Assembly: GCA_030248065.1 (NCBI GenBank)
Contig: JASAMV010005413.1
Coordinates: 1-64,000 of the forward strand
Length of the DNA stretch: 64,000 bases
Direction: 5' to 3'
DNA from: Rhynchonema sp. JSB1_4
Taxonomy: Eukaryota > Nematoda > Chromadorea > Monhysterida > Xyalidae
The translations under genes and the position numbers were made by a program. Below are positions 30,201-41,790 of the stretch, in pieces. Under the pieces are notes generated by a model. It searched no databases. It worked only from the letters and a program-made list of their open reading frames with translations, and was not told the DNA's origin. Numbering within the stretch: position 1 is the first letter of the stretch; the number at the start of each line of letters is the position of its first letter.

Positions 30201-33200
30201 TTTCCATCAAATGCAGCTTGCAATAGATCTTGCTCTCGTGCGCGTTGTAATTGAACACGCTGAAACATCAGCTTGACGGTGAACAGGTGGGAAATGGTGC
30301 GAAAATTTGAGTTTAGAAAATTTTGCGTTTGACACAAAAATTCGATAAAGCTTGGCCTTTCTTTGTTCGTAGACCAGTTTTACAGTTAGAATATTGGACT
30401 TTTTAAAAAAGAGAAATGACAAATAGATAGCAGATTGAGGTTTATCGAAAAACCTAAGATATTCGGCCACTTTTCTACTTTTCATTGAGGGTGCTCAATC
30501 GGAAATCATTCGAATGATTCGGTTGTAAAAACCGAAAATGAAAATGCCCAAGTGTATGAAAATGATTCATCGTGTAGATACATACACATAAAGCACTGAA
30601 GAAGCATACACAAACGAATCAAACACGCAGACATAAAGAGCGCTACAAGATGCACATTTTGGTTTTCGTACAAAAGACACCACGAGTGTTCCTTTGTGTT
30701 TTTCATGTCAGCTTCAGAGACCACCATGGCTGGGTTGTTGATACAGAGACGACTCCTATATTTGGTATTTGTTGCCTTGCGTTTAAACGTGACAAGACAA
30801 GAAGACATGTATATGTATTCTGTTCCCCCGATCCAACCCAATTTCCGGAATAGGCTACATAGCTCTCTGGACTTGCGCAAGTATCTTTCTTGCGATAAGT
30901 GACAATAATAACATAGATTTGTCCAAGACTCTAATTTTTGCATGGGAAGTTTCCATATAACCGGGTACAGACATCAAATGACCAAAGTGAATATATTTTT
31001 GACATACAGTTCCGGGTGCAATTCTAGGCTGAAAGTTGAAGTCGCGTGCACGCGGGTGCACGCGACTTCCTAGTGCTAAAACATAGGGAGCGCACGCCAG
31101 CGCACGCGCAAAACCTCGCGTGCACGCGCGTGCACGCGAAGTTACTTCGACTTTTGCCTATACTTTGCACTGTTTCGCACGCGCGTGCACGCGCGTGCAC
31201 GCGACTTCAACTTTCAGCCTAGAATTGCACCCGGTACTGTAAGTGCTGAAGCAGAACACAAGCTATGGTGTAGGAACAACGACCAAAATATTGCATCAAA
31301 GGGTTCGAAAAGAACCATATTTTGTTCAGAATATAGAGCAGCAGGGTTCAGGAACCCCCTAAATTTGATGTCTGAAGTAACCACAAGGCGAATTGTTTCT
31401 GTATCACCTGCTTTTCAGAAGCCTATATTTCCCTACCCAGGGTGCATTTTTCATTGAAAAGAAAAATACCAATTCGCGGAATGAACAGTCAGCTTCAAAG
31501 CATCGAAAAAGCACACATGAAATAATGTATGGGGTTTTTGTTGTCGAATTAAAATGAGCCGGTCATGAGATGCCATATGTTGCTGTGAGTCAGTCAGTTT
31601 GGCAGTGAGACTAACGAAAACCGAAAGGACACCCGCAGACATTGGGAATTATCTTCAATTGGAATATTCGTGCCACGCGTAGAAGCCAACAGCATGCCTT
31701 GACATGACAGCCTCGACGGAACACCGGAATGCGATGAGCCACATGAGCAAATGCTTTACACTGTATATGCCGAAATGCACGGCACTAATATTCTAATTTC
31801 AAGCTGCAGAATGCCTTTCCAAAGCTGCATAATACGTGAATTGCAAGCAACGTTGTAACGAAAATGCTAACGTGCATCATCGTTTGCAAACACTGAAATT
31901 CGGAAACGTGTTAGCCATGGTCTGGTCTTGCTCTGTGGCTTTGGTCTTGATTCATGGGGGTTGGTATACTGAATGGATCTCACAATGGATTACAAACATG
32001 AGCCCCAACGTGAAGCTGTACCACGCTAAAAGTGCTTGAAGGAAAAGCAAAGACAAAATAAATCAGATGCGGGTAACCATACCTACAATAGGTGCTCTGA
32101 ATACTCTCTCATGATTTGGTTTCGTCACGGAATGATGCTATGTATAAATTTGGCGTTAGAATTTTCGTGCCGAATGCAGCATGGTTCTATGGAAACAAAA
32201 ACAATTAACTTGTGGTTTTTCTGACGCAAATCTGTCCCAAGCCAAAGCTACATACCGATTGAACCCCGACACAAATGAGTTTGACATGAGGCAATAATTT
32301 CAAAACTCCAGTTCCAATTCAAACTGGCATATAATTTCACAGTCGATTAGTGCATACCGCAGCTATGCATACCAAAGGGGGGATTTCACAGATGCTGGTG
32401 GATTATTCGTGGCAATGCATATTTGAGCGAAAATCAGAAAGCCAGAAATGGGGATTATACACTTTGCCCTTGTGTGCGTGTGGGGGCAAAGCAATGTGTG
32501 TTATTTGGTCAGCGGAGCACCATCGGATCCGTTACACAGCGCACGAAACGGCTCCGAGCCCGACTTTCACTGGATTTCGGGTACCAAAGCCTTCATAAGT
32601 TCAGGTTCCTAAGTATGTTGGCTTGCATGGTGCATTCAGAATATTAAAGGCGGTGACACCAGTAAACAAATACTTACATACATAATCAGTGTGCGTGTGT
32701 GTTCGCGCAAGATGGAACTGTTTCTGAAAGCAAGCCAAATCTGGACAGAAACTGAAGATTCCTGGGACATCGCGGGTGCAGGTTTCGAAAACATAGTGGC
32801 CAATGGTAGAAAGTCCGAAAGTTCCAAAATAGCTTTCGTCAATTTTAATTCGATGAGTAATCATGATGATGAAACATCACCGGGTCACCCCTGGTGAAAT
32901 CCCGCATCCAAAAACAAATGCGGCCAAAGATGTACCTTGGAAGATGTGTACCTTACGTTATGCAATGGTATAAGACATCGGACGATGTAATGTAATGTGT
33001 ATATCGCTTTACACAAATGACAAACCCCATATTACACGTTCCGCCGAATTTGCAGCGAACAAAATTAGCTTTTAGCTCGTTAAGGTTCAGTTCACTAAAT
33101 TCTCGCATGCACAAGGCATCCCGGAACCCAGACTCCAGGACCCAATTGGTGCATTACGCAGTGATCAGATTATTACAAGCACACATTAGATACACACAAG

Positions 33201-36200
33201 GGCAATGGTCAAACGCGCGCGCACAGTAAACAAATCATAAATGTCCACCAAATGTAGTTTAGTTTGGCGCTTCTGGGGGTACTACCCCAGTTCGGATGCG
33301 GTTACTTTTAACGAGGTTTGCTTTTGGATAAAATCTTATTGGAGCAAAAATAATTCGAGAATCAACCGAGAGAGAATATTATTATTTTTGACCAGCGTAA
33401 AAGTTGTTCCGATCACCATGTTTGGCGTGCACGCGCAAGAAAATCCAAGTGATGTCATACAAGGTACACGAGTTTGCCTTGTGCCAGTTCAGTGTCCCTT
33501 CCTGCACGTGTATCATTTGAGATCGCCACAGCAGAGAGGAGGCTGTGTATATGTATGGATGACCGATCCGAAACTTTGTGGTGTACTTCACATTGTGACC
33601 AATCATTGGAATCTATGGGACAAGAAATAATGTAATAATGTTTCAAACTGGATTTGGTAACTTTTGTCCTCACAGCTCACACAAAAGTTTTGTCACAGAA
33701 GTTATTGTGCAATTCAAATAAGCAGCATGTGGTTTTGATCTGCCCTGTGTTTATGGGGTGAACAACACAATTGGTGTCATTTAGTGCATGGTGGTCAAAC
33801 GTGGTCAATAGATAATGACACTGTGAGAATATCAGATAATTAGTGCCATGCACATAGAGCCTAAAAGAGAGAGTACTTCCATACACAGCTAATGCGGCTT
33901 AAAACACAGCTGTCCGTAATTTGTAATTCAGCACCGCTAGCGGGCTTTGAATAATAGTTTTTTCGTGAAGGGTAATTTTTAAAGGATAATTTCTATCAGC
34001 AAGAATTTTCCATGCTCAGGCTAAATCCGGAAACCGGAATCCGGAAATATTTCCAGAATCCGAAAAGGTTTTGCAATTTTGCCTGCAAATTGTTTCCGCG
34101 TTCCACATTGAAAATCGGCCCTTACACGCGGGACACAAAAATATAATCAACTCACTGTTCATATGGACACTATTAAAATAAATCAGTTTGCATTGCGCGC
34201 ACTTCCGAACGCTTCAACAAATGTAATTCTCACAGTTTGAGTTGATTCACGCACCCGGCAAGCTTTTTATTGGAATGAAACCGGTGTTGCACCAACAATA
34301 GCCCAAATTCTCAAAAGTGTTGGTGGCGCCCCCAAAAAAATAACAACTTTCCCAATTTGTTGTATGCTTTGGAATTTGGGCACGATTTGGGCACAAAAGG
34401 GAATTTACGCGCCTAGTTGGAGAGCGTCAGATGTATCAAATACACTTGTTGCGCAACCCCCCCCCTTGTCCAGTGGTGGTGGCGCTTTCAATAACCTGTT
34501 GGGCCAATGCTACAATTTCGGCATGTGATGAGAAGAAAAAGAAACTCATACCAAAATAAAATACCAATATCAAATGCAATGCAATGCAATAAGAACAAAA
34601 TATCGACTTCACCCTCAGCAACAAACAGCCTCAGACAAGCAAAAACCTGAATCAGTGTAGTTCCAAAGGTGAGATAAATGAAAGCGAACGTGAAAATTGA
34701 ATGAAAATGGGCAATTTTCGCACGCGCAAACGCGAAACGTTTTTTGTGACACAATCAAACACTTTGACAAGTCACGCATGTTGTGACCCTCAGTGCACCA
34801 TTAAACACCATTTTTGTTTTAATTTCGGTTCCGAACAAGGAATGTGCGGAACTGGAACACTGGAACCTACCACTTGAAAAATTTCAAAGACCCCTGCAGA
34901 GGACATCTCTAATCGCTAATTTCTCAGTATTTTTGGAGGTCTCTCTTTGCCTCTGGTTTTGAGGCCACTTTCACATAGAAATGGCGTTCACGTTCAACGT
35001 TCGTATGATAGAGAAACCGAAGCTGGCGTTTGGAAGGTAAAATAGAAAATAATTCGAAGTCTGGTGAATTCCAAAGAAACTTAGAAAACTAAATAGAAAA
35101 GAAAGTGACACCAGATATGGGCTTTGCAGTCACAAATACGGCTTCATTCAGTTCTACTTTTAGGCGTAAAATGGAAGCAAACATTTTTTTAATGAGTACT
35201 TTCGACATTTGAATTGCATTCACGGAAGCAAAAACGCACAATGGCGTACCATATCGTGTCCTCTGTATTTAGCAATAACGATACTCACGTGTTTATGTTA
35301 TAAATGTTGTGAATGCGCAAATGCACAATGAAATTTTCAAATCAATTAGCGTAATTCAAGGTGACTTCAGTTTTTGATGGCTAAAAAACGAAAATGACAC
35401 AAAGCATATCGGATGTCAGTCAATCAAATGAAATTTTCGATGAAAGAGTGCTTGTGAGGGTTTTTCATAATGCAGAATGTCAGAATTATTTCAAATTGGA
35501 ATAAAATGAAACATGAAATTTCGTTCCACGCGTATAACATTTTCATGCCAAACGGCAATGTCAGAAATAGGATCTCGAGCTCGAAAGTTTTCCAGGTTTC
35601 CTTCTTAACAAACTGTTGCGGTTGAAACCACGCCATAACCCATAGTAAAGCTGGTGCAAATGGCGAATTAAAAACATTCAGATTCCGAATAATTCACCAA
35701 AAAAACGGAAAAAATGCGAACAAACGTGAGTAGTTTCGAGCAAGTGCTGCAGCGAAAGCACGTTTTGTGCCAAGTCTGTTTCTCAGCCACAACGCGTTCC
35801 ACGGGATACACAGGTTTATCGCAAATTGTGCAGTTCTTGGGCACATCTTCGATAATCGTAATGCCCGGTTTCTGCAAATTGTTGGAATTTTTCAGCAGAT
35901 ACGTTGTTTTCATATAGGGTTCAAGTTTAGATAACAAGGCATTTGCGACAGAAACCATCACTCTTTTGATTTCAAAAAAAAACGGGCTTATTTGCGACCG
36001 TTACGTTACGAACTCGCCACAAAAACGAACGTTGCTATTACAAAATTTACCGACAGCAACAAAAATTATAAAAATCGTACCTTTTTGAACATTTTCATAA
36101 TTCGCTTCTTGTCGGCTGCCGACCGTTCAACGATGATTTCGGCTTTCGCCGATTTCTTCTCGATATCCGTCTCTTCGACTTCGATTCCCTGGTGGATTTT

Positions 36201-39200
36201 CTCGAATTTGTCCTTGAATTTGTTCAGCTGTTCACCGGCGCCCTGAAGAAGCGGCAATTTTGATTAGAATAAATCATTTTTAAAGCTTGACGCATAGGCT
36301 GCAGCTGATTTCCGACATCAGTGGAGGTTTGGGGGTGGGGCCCTTCCCGCATCGGGTCTGGTGCTGTGATGATTTTTTGCCTGAATTCGAGAATTTTCAA
36401 GGGAGCTTGAGATAAAATTGCCATTTTATGGTCACAAGGGGCTCCAAATATCAACTAGGCCAAAATGTTTTTGCTAGTCGCATTTCCTTTCATTTGGAAA
36501 CTGTATAATACCGACATTCGGTATGTGCAGTAAAGTATACAACCTTGCTTCTGTACACTGACGCGACATATGTAACAACTATTGGGACTCGTGGAATGAA
36601 CTTGGCATATGGATTTGAGCAAGTTTTTGTTGACCTGCATTAAGTGATAGAGTTAACCATTTAAATTCGGCTGAAATTTGTGCGCCAACTCCATCACTAA
36701 AATACAGCTCCACCGAAGCTTGCCCAAATATATGTATATGCAAAGTTTATGCCAGCAAAGCAGATACGGCCCATTAACTTTCAGATCGAAAGAATAATCT
36801 TGACAAATACACATATTCATGCTCACTTCAAGCAAGGCCGCAAGCTGCAACGGCAAACCATAAGCATAATTTAGGCCTAAAGCCCAAGCGCAAGCCTGAA
36901 GGACGCAGAAACCACCTGAATTTCCTCCACGTACAGCTTCTTTCGCTCCGCACCCGCTCTGGCCAGCTCCGTATCGATGTGCTCAAATCTGTCTTTGAAT
37001 TTGTTGTATTTTGCCTGAAAAAATGTGGCCACACACAATGAAAACACGCAAAAACACATAGGGAACAACATAAAACGGGCGCCTAATAATCTGAAATCGT
37101 CATTTCAGACTTTCAGTCACACACAACAGCAGAAGGACATGGACAACAGGAGTACGCTCTATCGAAGCTTTTTGATTGTTGGACCTCTTTCACAAAACGG
37201 AGCGACAACTATTATACAAGTTTCACATCAGCACAATCTGGTTTGGTTTACTATGCCATACTTTACGCACCCTCGTGCAGAGCGCACAATATGCTGACCA
37301 TGTTGTCATCGAAATCCTTGCCGTCATTCACGCTTTTGTCAGGCAATGGAAATGGAAGTTCTGACAAAACACTAGCTAAAATAACTGCACATACGTAAAG
37401 CCGAATACAGTATGTGTAATCACCAGGGTTGGATTAAAAAAAAGTAAAAATTTTTTTGTAAAAAAAAAATTTTTTTTTAAAAAAAAAAAGTTGGCCACTT
37501 TTTTTATTTTAAAATTTTAAAAAGTAAGTCCACTTTTTTTATTATTTTTCCCTTTTTTTTCGTTATTTTCTCACTTTTTTAAGGTAAAAATGTATGTTTT
37601 CATGCGTTTTATTGCTCATCATTCTCAAAAAATCGCCTGCGGCGCTTATATTTCAGTTTAAAATGGCGTTGTAATGGACTCATACAGTTCCTAGACATCC
37701 CAACAATCGCTGCACGTATAATATAGGACACCCCATACCGTATACTGTGCAGTTATTGAGCTATCGACGTAAGCTATCGACAGACTCCACGTTGCTCGCC
37801 TATTTGCAGTTGTGTGGATTTGTCATTTGTTGCTTTTGTCACACAACATGAGTGTGGTGTAGCTCTTTATCTCTCTTCAAATTTATCCCCAAATTCACAA
37901 ACAGAAGGTTGGTCTTCCTTTTGTCATATATGTATGTATGCCCACAGAGTTACCTTCGGGCGGGTTCTCAAAGTTGTGACCAAATGGGCTAGATCGCAGG
38001 TGATCGACATAAACATGCAAGTCAGTGGAGAAGTTCTCTTTAGTGTCCCTCAAAACATACCTAAGTAACATGATTTCAGAAATTTCATTTTTCTAGAAAC
38101 CAATTTTTTGGGGGTCCGGAATAAAAAAAAGTGATTTTTAAAAAAAAAATTTTAAAAAGTTTTTTTTTTTAAAAAAAAGTTCGATAATAAAAAAATTTTT
38201 TAATCCAACCCTGGTAATCACACTGGTTTTCATGCTCACAGCTGGCTAATCTAATGGACAGAAAAACGAAAACATAATATCAAAAACAAACTAAAGCTTT
38301 TTGAAGTCTTACATGATCAATATCGGTTAATTTCTGCCGCGGTGCAGGGGGCGGTTTATCATCTCCCGTTTGCAGGGCTGATTTCTGAAAAAGCAGGGCA
38401 AAAAATAGGGCTGAGCCGGGGATTGAACCCGGGACCTCTCGCACCCGAAGCGAGAATCATACCACTAGACCACTCAGCCGATGTTTTACATCGTTCTAGA
38501 GTGTCTATTTAGTTTAACGCCGTCTATATTCTGAAAAGGAAACCTCATGCTACAAATTAAAAAAGAAAACACGCGAAAATCAGAAACAAAACGTGGGCTG
38601 AGCCGGGGATTGAACCCGGGACCTCTCGCACCCTAAGCGAGAATCATGCCACTAGACCACTCAGCCGACGGGAAACAGCTGCGTAAATGATGACTATAGT
38701 ACTAGGCAGACAAAGTTGCGCAGCGAAACTCCGCCCACTGTGTATTACGCTGTAACGTGTGTGTTTGTGTGCTGCTGCCTGCTGTCTGCTGTGCTGGTTT
38801 CAATGCACGCATGTGGAAAAAAATGTGTGTATGTGTGTGTGCTTGAAAATCAGGCAACGCACAGGGAAACAGGCCTGGTTGTTGGTTTTGCGGCCGAAAA
38901 CAGTCGGATTTTTTTATAAAAGGTGGAAATTGAGCGCACTTTTGACAAGATGGGTAAGTTCACAATATAAGTGCCCAATTTTTATATAAAAACATATAAA
39001 AACAAAGATATTTTGGCTGTTTCAAGCCGTGTTCACAAAGAAAAGTGGACAACAACTGTAAAATTATTGGACGCCAAGACTTTGTGCACTGTTTCCAACA
39101 TGCAATTGAATGCCGCCAGACTCAGTGCTGGATGCCCACGAGCATCATAATGAACTTTTAATAAATGTGATTCAGGATTCACCAAAGCTCTTGCACCGAA

Positions 39201-40510
39201 CAAAAGAATGGCTCTTTCCACCATCCTTCAGGTCCGAATCATTTGCAGAAGTCGGCTATGGTGGTTTTTCCAGGCCTGACTACTACGTATAGTGAAAAGT
39301 CATTTTTAGGCTGAGGTTTTAGATGAGTCCTACCAGTTTAGGGCCTGATTTCCACGATTGAAAAAGGTCAACTACGAATCCATCGCTAAATAAAACAAAA
39401 CACCCTGAACGAGCAAGGCAACCGACCAATGATTTCAAATCGACGCCGATATTGATCATTGGTGGTGGTTTCTTCATGTCTTCATCATCATCGCTGTCCG
39501 ATACCTCGTATTCGTAGGGGTCAGAGTCGGAGGACTGCTGAAAAAATGTATTTTTTTGGTTTTATTATCACTTGGCCATCTGGTGCATTCGCACTGACGA
39601 TCACCTAAGTGCACCAATCATTCGTCGGTGAAAATACGTTGAAATGGCTTAGGAATTACACTGTATTCAGATAATGTGACTTCCTTTGAAAAGTTTACTG
39701 ATTCCGATTGCAACAAACACAATTACATTTTTATATGTTGTTTACAGATACTAAGTTCACACAAGTCAAAAACATGAAAAAAGGTCACATGGATTTCTAA
39801 AAAGATTTTCGGATTATTGGGCAGGTATACCTCATCTTTTTTATTCTCAACCGGCGGTGCTGGTGGCGGTGGTTTTGGCGGTTCCTCTGGCTTTGCGGGT
39901 GCAAGTTCTTTTGTGGGTGATTTGTTTTCTTTGCCGTCGGCCAGTTTCGATGCCTGAATCAGCAGGGCCTGTGTATGACAGGGATTCTACGCTCCGCATC
40001 CGAGTGCGTTGAATTAATTACCGTATGTGATCAACGCTGTCTTGCCGCCAGTTATAACATCTAGTGACAATAAAATCAAGTGCATCGTACCATCCGCTTC
40101 ACAGGGAAAGGCACATCATCACGGTGTTATCATCATCTTGTTACTATAAGGATTGTGTATACTGTAATCAATGAATTCCAAACCGTCTCATCCTTTTTCG
40201 GATCTGGCTTCGTTTTGTCAGCTGCGGCGGCAGGGGGCTTCGCTTCAGGCGGTGCCGGAGCTTTTGTGTCCGAAGTCGTTTTCGATGTCGGGGCTACTCC
40301 AGGGGCCTTGTCTTTGGACGGGGCCGACTTCGGGTCTGGCGGACCACTACCTGGCGCCTTCGTTTCTGTTGGTTTGGGCTTCACCGCTTCAGGGGCTGTT
40401 GCAGCTGCCTTTGGAGCTACAGTGGATTCTGGCTTTTTTGCACCGGCCGGGGGATCTTTTGCTGCTGGCGGTTTGGGAACTGCTGGTGCAGCCGCGATTT
40501 TGGACGACAT
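18250..40510 (-). CDS. EPLIN-like LIM protein with repeated KFE motifs
   Basis: Twenty-two exons join in phase (979 residues). In transcript order: 40510-40184, 39953-39831, 39537-39427, 38384-38313, 37014-36916, 36242-36081, 35871-35726, 30259-30153, 29393-29292, 26118-25953, 25855-25756, 25417-25225, 23799-23707, 23064-22922, 22290-22123, 21593-21497, 20906-20718, 19741-19623, 19299-19174, 18940-18853, 18730-18638, 18365-18250. Residues 1-150 are Pro/Ala/Lys-rich and disordered. One LIM domain spans 312-363 with all eight zinc ligands (C312, C315, H333, C336, C339, C342, C360, H363) and the VYPVERVVAE...WHKTCFRC pattern of EPLIN/LIMA1-type LIM domains; an intron splits it. Flanking exons each carry a short motif such as KFKDRFEHID, KFKDKFEKIH, SLKSKWEQGQ, SFKERFEKGA, NIKAAFEGGK, SIKDKFEKGD. 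Several acidic clusters (SDSDDDED, DDSDDEEY) and coiled-coil tails follow. A role in actin or muscle structure is inferred. The end of exon 15 is uncertain, and extra exons could be missed. Confidence 0.82.
19803..20153. mobile_element. Foldback of TGGAAAATGG words
   Basis: The ends TTAGGGCGCCCTT and AAGGGCGCCCTTAG are inverted. Inside are repeated AATGGAAATGGAAA words and a second, nested inverted pair (CTAAGGGCATA.../...TATGCCCTTAG at about 19890 and 20052). It lies in the LIM gene intron before exon 18. Confidence 0.85.
20502..20676. mobile_element. TTAGGGCGAACTTAGG MITE, copy 2
   Basis: It has GAACGAACTTAGGTT and AACCTAAGCCCGTCC ends and the same CCGGAA core as 15066-15236. It lies in a LIM gene intron. 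Confidence 0.75.
21004..21330. mobile_element. MITE with CTCATGAGACGACT ends
   Basis: The inverted ends CTCATGAGACGACT and AGTCGTCTCATGAG extend imperfectly for about 30 bp. The inside is open on three frames but without family resemblance. It lies in the LIM gene intron between exons 16 and 17. Confidence 0.7.
21836..22030. repeat. GGCAAACTACACCAACACG MITE, copy 2
   Basis: Diverged ends (TATAGGCAAGCTGCACCAAC and GTTGGTGCACTTTGTC) with the conserved core seen at 41528-41735. Confidence 0.75.
23271..23540. mobile_element. TTGGTCGCAC MITE copy C, intact
   Basis: 270 bp, TA on both sides, with no insertion. The central site reads AGTTAAGAGTG where copies A and B carry their foldbacks. Confidence 0.88.
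24166..24290. mobile_element. GTCAACTCAAGTGGTCAA MITE, copy 1
   Basis: The inverted ends are GTCAACTCAAGTGGTCAAC and GTTGACCATCTAAGTTGAC. Related copies are at 41457-41790 and 59465-59577. Confidence 0.6.
24442..24924 (-). CDS. Unknown 161-codon frame inside a LIM gene intron
   Basis: A single-exon frame on the minus strand between LIM gene exons 12 and 13. It starts MMHDKLWIPIFRKATQ and has an even, protein-like mix of residues for about 100 codons (for example SLRWSGLIDNTY, YPLFMFGLHAEVD, HPKQAFLRFLRYRRY), then a hydrophobic tail near the stop. The region around residue 110 holds the word GATGTTTCA on the plus strand (24593-24601). A possible acceptor (TACGCAG) sits just before VSHHQINKQ, so it may be an exon rather than a complete gene. 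I recognise no family. It is either a nested gene, an unlisted alternative exon of the host gene, or chance. Confidence 0.35.
26119..29291. other. Large LIM gene intron, no gene assigned
   Basis: The intron between LIM gene exons 9 and 10. A 175-codon frame (28412-28939, +) and a 142-codon frame on the other strand overlap here; neither resembles a family that I know. The 9-mer GATGTTTCA occurs at 27833-27841. The second AGGCCCGG-rich repeat is at 29068-29185. Confidence 0.35.
29068..29185. repeat. AGGCCCGG-rich dispersed repeat, copy 2
   Basis: Same word order as 4278-4412: AAGTTCAGGCCCGAC, GCCGATTCAGGCCC, CATATTTGACCCATTTATAGG, CCAGCCGGGCCTGAA. Confidence 0.65.
29942..30102. mobile_element. 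MITE with CCTCATGCATTTTTACAG ends
   Basis: The inverted ends of about 28 bp (CCTCATGCATTTTTACAGA, and its complement with one or two changes) enclose a CACACA-rich centre. It lies 51 bp to the right of LIM gene exon 8's left edge region, within the intron. Confidence 0.75.
31007..31239. mobile_element. GTGCACGCG-rich MITE, copy 1
   Basis: The ends are CAGTTCCGGGTGCAATTC and GAATTGCACCCGGTACTG, flanked by TA. The interior is a run of alternating purine-pyrimidine words (CGCGTGCACGCG). Copies are at 52263-52448 and 60102-60246. Confidence 0.88.
31240..35725. other. Large LIM gene intron, no gene assigned
   Basis: Continues the intron between exons 7 and 8. It contains a 129-codon frame (33241-33630, +) without recognisable domains, a diverged CCGGAA MITE at 34015-34125, and a short ATG-led stretch with a good donor at 34981-35037 (+, MAFTFNVRMIEKPKLAFG) with no partner found. 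Confidence 0.35.
34015..34125. repeat. TTAGGGCGAACTTAGG MITE, diverged copy 3
   Basis: Starts CTCAGGCTAAATCCGGAAAC and retains the TTTCCGG core. The right end is degenerate (GAAAATCGGCCCTTAC). Confidence 0.55.
37424..38213. mobile_element. hAT-type MITE (CAGGGTTGG ends), copy 1
   Basis: The ends CAGGGTTGGATT/AATCCAACCCTG are flanked by an exact 8-bp duplication GTAATCAC. The subterminal parts are A/T homopolymer runs. It lies in the LIM gene intron between exons 4 and 5. The frame at 37814-38068 inside is not family-like. Confidence 0.9.
38408..38479 (-). tRNA. tRNA-Pro, anticodon CGG
   Basis: A full cloverleaf on the minus strand: acceptor GGCTGAG/CTCAGCC, A box TGGTCTAGTGG, anticodon loop TTCGGGT, B box GGTTCAATCCC, and discriminator C. 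72 nt with no intron. It sits in the LIM gene intron between exons 3 and 4, 24 bp from exon 4 and on the same strand as the host gene. Confidence 0.95.
38595..38666 (-). tRNA. tRNA-Pro, anticodon AGG
   Basis: Identical to the neighbouring tRNA except for two positions that I can see: the first anticodon base (TTAGGGT loop, AGG) and one D-loop base (GTGGCATG versus GTGGTATG). It lies in the same intron, 115 bp away and on the same strand. AGG would be read as inosine-GG after editing. Confidence 0.95.
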
Positions 40511-41456
40511 TTTGTGGGCAAAAATTGGGTTTCGCAAAATTATTATGTTTGTTATTTGAATTGGCGCTGGAAAATGATGTTACGATGAAGTTACGACTAT
40601 ATTTTCATGGAGAACTACGTATCGCAGATGAATTGAGTGGAAAATGAAAAAATGTAGTTGGTGTTGAATTTCAATTCACAAAAGTGCGGATTTCTGAAAC
40701 AACTGCTCTTAGATATAACGGAACATACGACGGATGATGTCACCTATATTTCGTCACACAAACAGAATCGTTAAAAAAATGTTCCGCCCTTGCAAACGTA
40801 TATTACATAAACTTGGCCAAAACGGACAAAAAGTGCCACGGGCCGAAACTTTGCGTCCCACGCAAACATTTTGTGCCAGCAAGCAAGCACATCACAGAAC
40901 TTTGTGTTCAACTTCTGCATTTTCTAACAACCAGCAAAATTTGCAAATTGTGGCAAAAAGTTTGCGCCGCCCGCGAAACGCAAAAGCCAAAGCGCTGTTA
41001 TTTGTAAAGGCCTGGCAGGCGCGCTGTTTTTTTGCGCTCGTGTAAAGCGCAGTGGCTACAAGAAGCAACGTGGATGAATAAGCAAACTGCTCGCTTCAGA
41101 AATGTGCAACGAAATGGAGCATTTGCTGAAATCTTTGAGCTTCACCAACTCAACTATATGCACTAAGGTCTAACTTAGTGAACAACAAGCCACACAACCA
41201 ACAAAGCAGCCGCATCGGCCACGCACCAGCGGAAAAAGAAGTGCTAACTAAACGTTGCTTCTAGAACATATAATTCGCGCGCAGAAAGTTAGCGAAAACG
41301 CAACGAAACTTGGGACATCTTGTGGCCCTGATCCCTGATCCTGAAAGGGGATTAAGTTGATGTGCAAATAGTGCTTTTGCGTCAATCTCGAAAGCTGAAA
41401 GTCGGTATGGTGTTCTGAAGTGTGTAATTTATGCAGATGTGTGGCGTGTTATATCA
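40511..41456. other. Upstream region of the LIM gene
   Basis: Holds the promoter and 5' leader of the LIM gene, which starts leftward at 40510. A 103-codon frame on the plus strand (40734-41045) is Arg/Lys/Thr-rich and made of repeated GCAAA/TTTGC words; I do not regard it as a gene. No TATA box was identified with confidence. Confidence 0.35.
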
Positions 41457-41790
41457 CAGTGGTCAACTCAAGTGGTCGAATCCCTACGTCAACTCACTTT
41501 GTGGAATGGACAACTGACCCCGAATACCATGTATAGGCAAACCACATCAACACGAGCTCGATTTCGCAGCTGGCAGAATTGTGAAACATTCTGACGTGGC
41601 TGCTGATTTGGGAAATGTGACACGTTGAAGAATACAAACTGGAGGATGATGATTTTCTCTTTCTATTCGTTTTGAATACACACCACCTTCGAAATCGGGC
41701 TCGTGTTGGTGTCGTTTGCCTTTACATATTATTTCGGGACTTACTGCTGCGAGTTGGCGAAGTGATGTGACCACTTCAGTTGACCACTGT
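41457..41790. mobile_element. GTCAACTCAAGTGGTC MITE, copy 2, with nested MITE
   Basis: The ends CAGTGGTCAACTCAAGTGG and CCACTTCAGTTGACCACTG are inverted. The middle (41528-41735) is a complete GGCAAACTACACCAACACG element, inserted after 'ataccatg'. Confidence 0.78.
41528..41735. mobile_element. GGCAAACTACACCAACACG MITE, copy 3 (nested)
   Basis: Ends TATAGGCAAACCACATCAAC and GTTGGTGTCGTTTGCCTTTA. It is inserted in the element above. Confidence 0.78.

Noticed and set aside
40734..41045. 103-codon plus-strand frame upstream of the LIM gene
   Set aside because: It is built from repeated TTTGC/GCAAA words in the 5' flank of the LIM gene and has no recognisable domain.
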